The position numbers and the translations under genes are program-made. This document shows, one piece after another, positions 63,381 to 64,000 of a stretch of 64,000 bases of DNA (within the stretch, counting starts at the first letter, position 1; every line of letters begins with the position of its first letter). This DNA is from Tamarix chinensis. Its lineage: Eukaryota; Streptophyta; Magnoliopsida; Caryophyllales; Tamaricaceae. The notes under the pieces are model-generated. The model was not told where the DNA came from and did no database searches. It was given only the letters and a program-made list of their open reading frames with translations. The DNA is taken from the NCBI GenBank assembly GCA_030549775.1, contig CM060180.1, positions 31,377,090 to 31,441,089 on the forward strand, read 5' to 3'.

Positions 63381-64000
63381 ATTACTCCACTTATATTAAA
63401 TTATTATTATTACTACATAAAATATTAACTTTAATCCCTCATTTTCAACTCTTATAATTAATGTAACATTATTAGCACCCATATATATTCTAGGCCATAA
63501 TCTTGTACAGGATATATTAATAAAATCCCCTAAGGCTCATGGAATACTAATCATACATTAAGATCACAATAGCATCATACAACATAGGTAATACTTAACA
63601 TTTTCATTAATAACCAACTTCTACCTTAACCATATCTCCAAACATAGCACATAATCTGTCATACTTCCTTTTCATCAACCAATACAATAAAACATATATA
63701 ATATATTAACAACATATATCAAGCATAATACACATTAAAAATGCCTAATGTGCTAACATACGCTAATCCATGAGTTTAAGCGGGATTTAACGATTACCTC
63801 GGTTTTTGCAAAAACGAACCTTACCGGTATTCCGGTTAAAGGTCCAAGCTTTGATTACCAAAACAAATACCTAAAAATAATATAAATATTTATTACATTA
63901 GAAACAATAAAATCAAGGCATAAAACTTTATAATGCTTAATTAATCAAATAATTAAATTAAAATATAGTTATACCTTAAAATTAGTAAACAAATAGGTCA

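Larger units (their letters stand above)
55615..64000 (-). mobile_element. Gypsy-type LTR 'D', interrupted by LTR E, running off the right edge
   Basis: The plus strand at 55615 reads TGTAACACCCCCAAAATTCAC, the reverse complement of an LTR end like that of E (tgaaatttgggggtgttaca). D is therefore on the minus strand and is read from its 3' end. It comprises 55615-56424 and 61231-64000, with E between. It carries the 50-bp dyads (56345-56424, 61250-61510), CCCTAG-type sequence, the AATTACC repeats (62430-63380) and a block at 63380-64000 homologous to 7030-7690. Confidence 0.7.

Noticed and set aside
1..64000. CRISPR array, bacterial operons or phage features
   Set aside because: The window is plant nuclear DNA with spliced genes. 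All repeats seen are tandem or retroelement repeats without a spacer-repeat structure.

Overview
The window is nuclear DNA of a flowering plant: intron-containing genes with GT-AG junctions, plant-type LTR retrotransposons, Stowaway-like and PIF-like MITEs, and two single-copy plant genes whose proteins keep the usual plant length. I cannot name the species.

Layout. (1) 1-12,989 is a stack of minus-strand LTR retrotransposon pieces. They resemble Tekay-type Ty3/gypsy LTRs, with TGTAACACC / GGTGTTACA ends. Present are a partial LTR (A) with the 3' end of its pol gene, an LTR (B), and an LTR (C) that holds a probable copia-like solo LTR. C has landed in a dead PIF/Harbinger transposase (12,990-13,360). 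(2) 13,361-46,546 is the gene island. It holds an unidentified decayed coding remnant (17,556-17,856), an 11-exon NUB1 homologue on the plus strand (18,415-33,341) and an 8-exon OS-9 homologue on the minus strand (37,587-44,319); the two genes converge. Introns 1 and 3 of NUB1 each carry a short non-autonomous LTR element with gag remnants only, in opposite orientations. OS9 carries a tandem MITE pair in its last intron. (3) 46,547-64,000 is a second stack, now on the plus strand at its left side. It repeats the C then B order of the left flank in mirror image and then nests further: C contains B, B contains a copia element, the copia contains a minus-strand LTR (D), and D contains a complete 4,806-bp LTR-like unit (E) with a perfect 5-bp target duplication.

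The two intact genes both serve ubiquitin-type protein turnover. The NUB1 product (Ubl plus three UBA domains) is expected to bring NEDD8/ubiquitin-like-modified proteins to the proteasome. The OS-9 product (signal peptide plus MRH lectin domain) is expected to select misfolded glycoproteins in the ER for HRD1-type ERAD. The OS9 upstream region holds a perfect ER-stress response element (CCAAT-N9-CCACG), which fits that role.

Splice structures were read by hand and kept frame throughout (1,692 nt and 921 nt). Limits of old repeats are approximate unless a terminal motif and target duplication are given. No tRNA, rRNA or CRISPR array was recognised.
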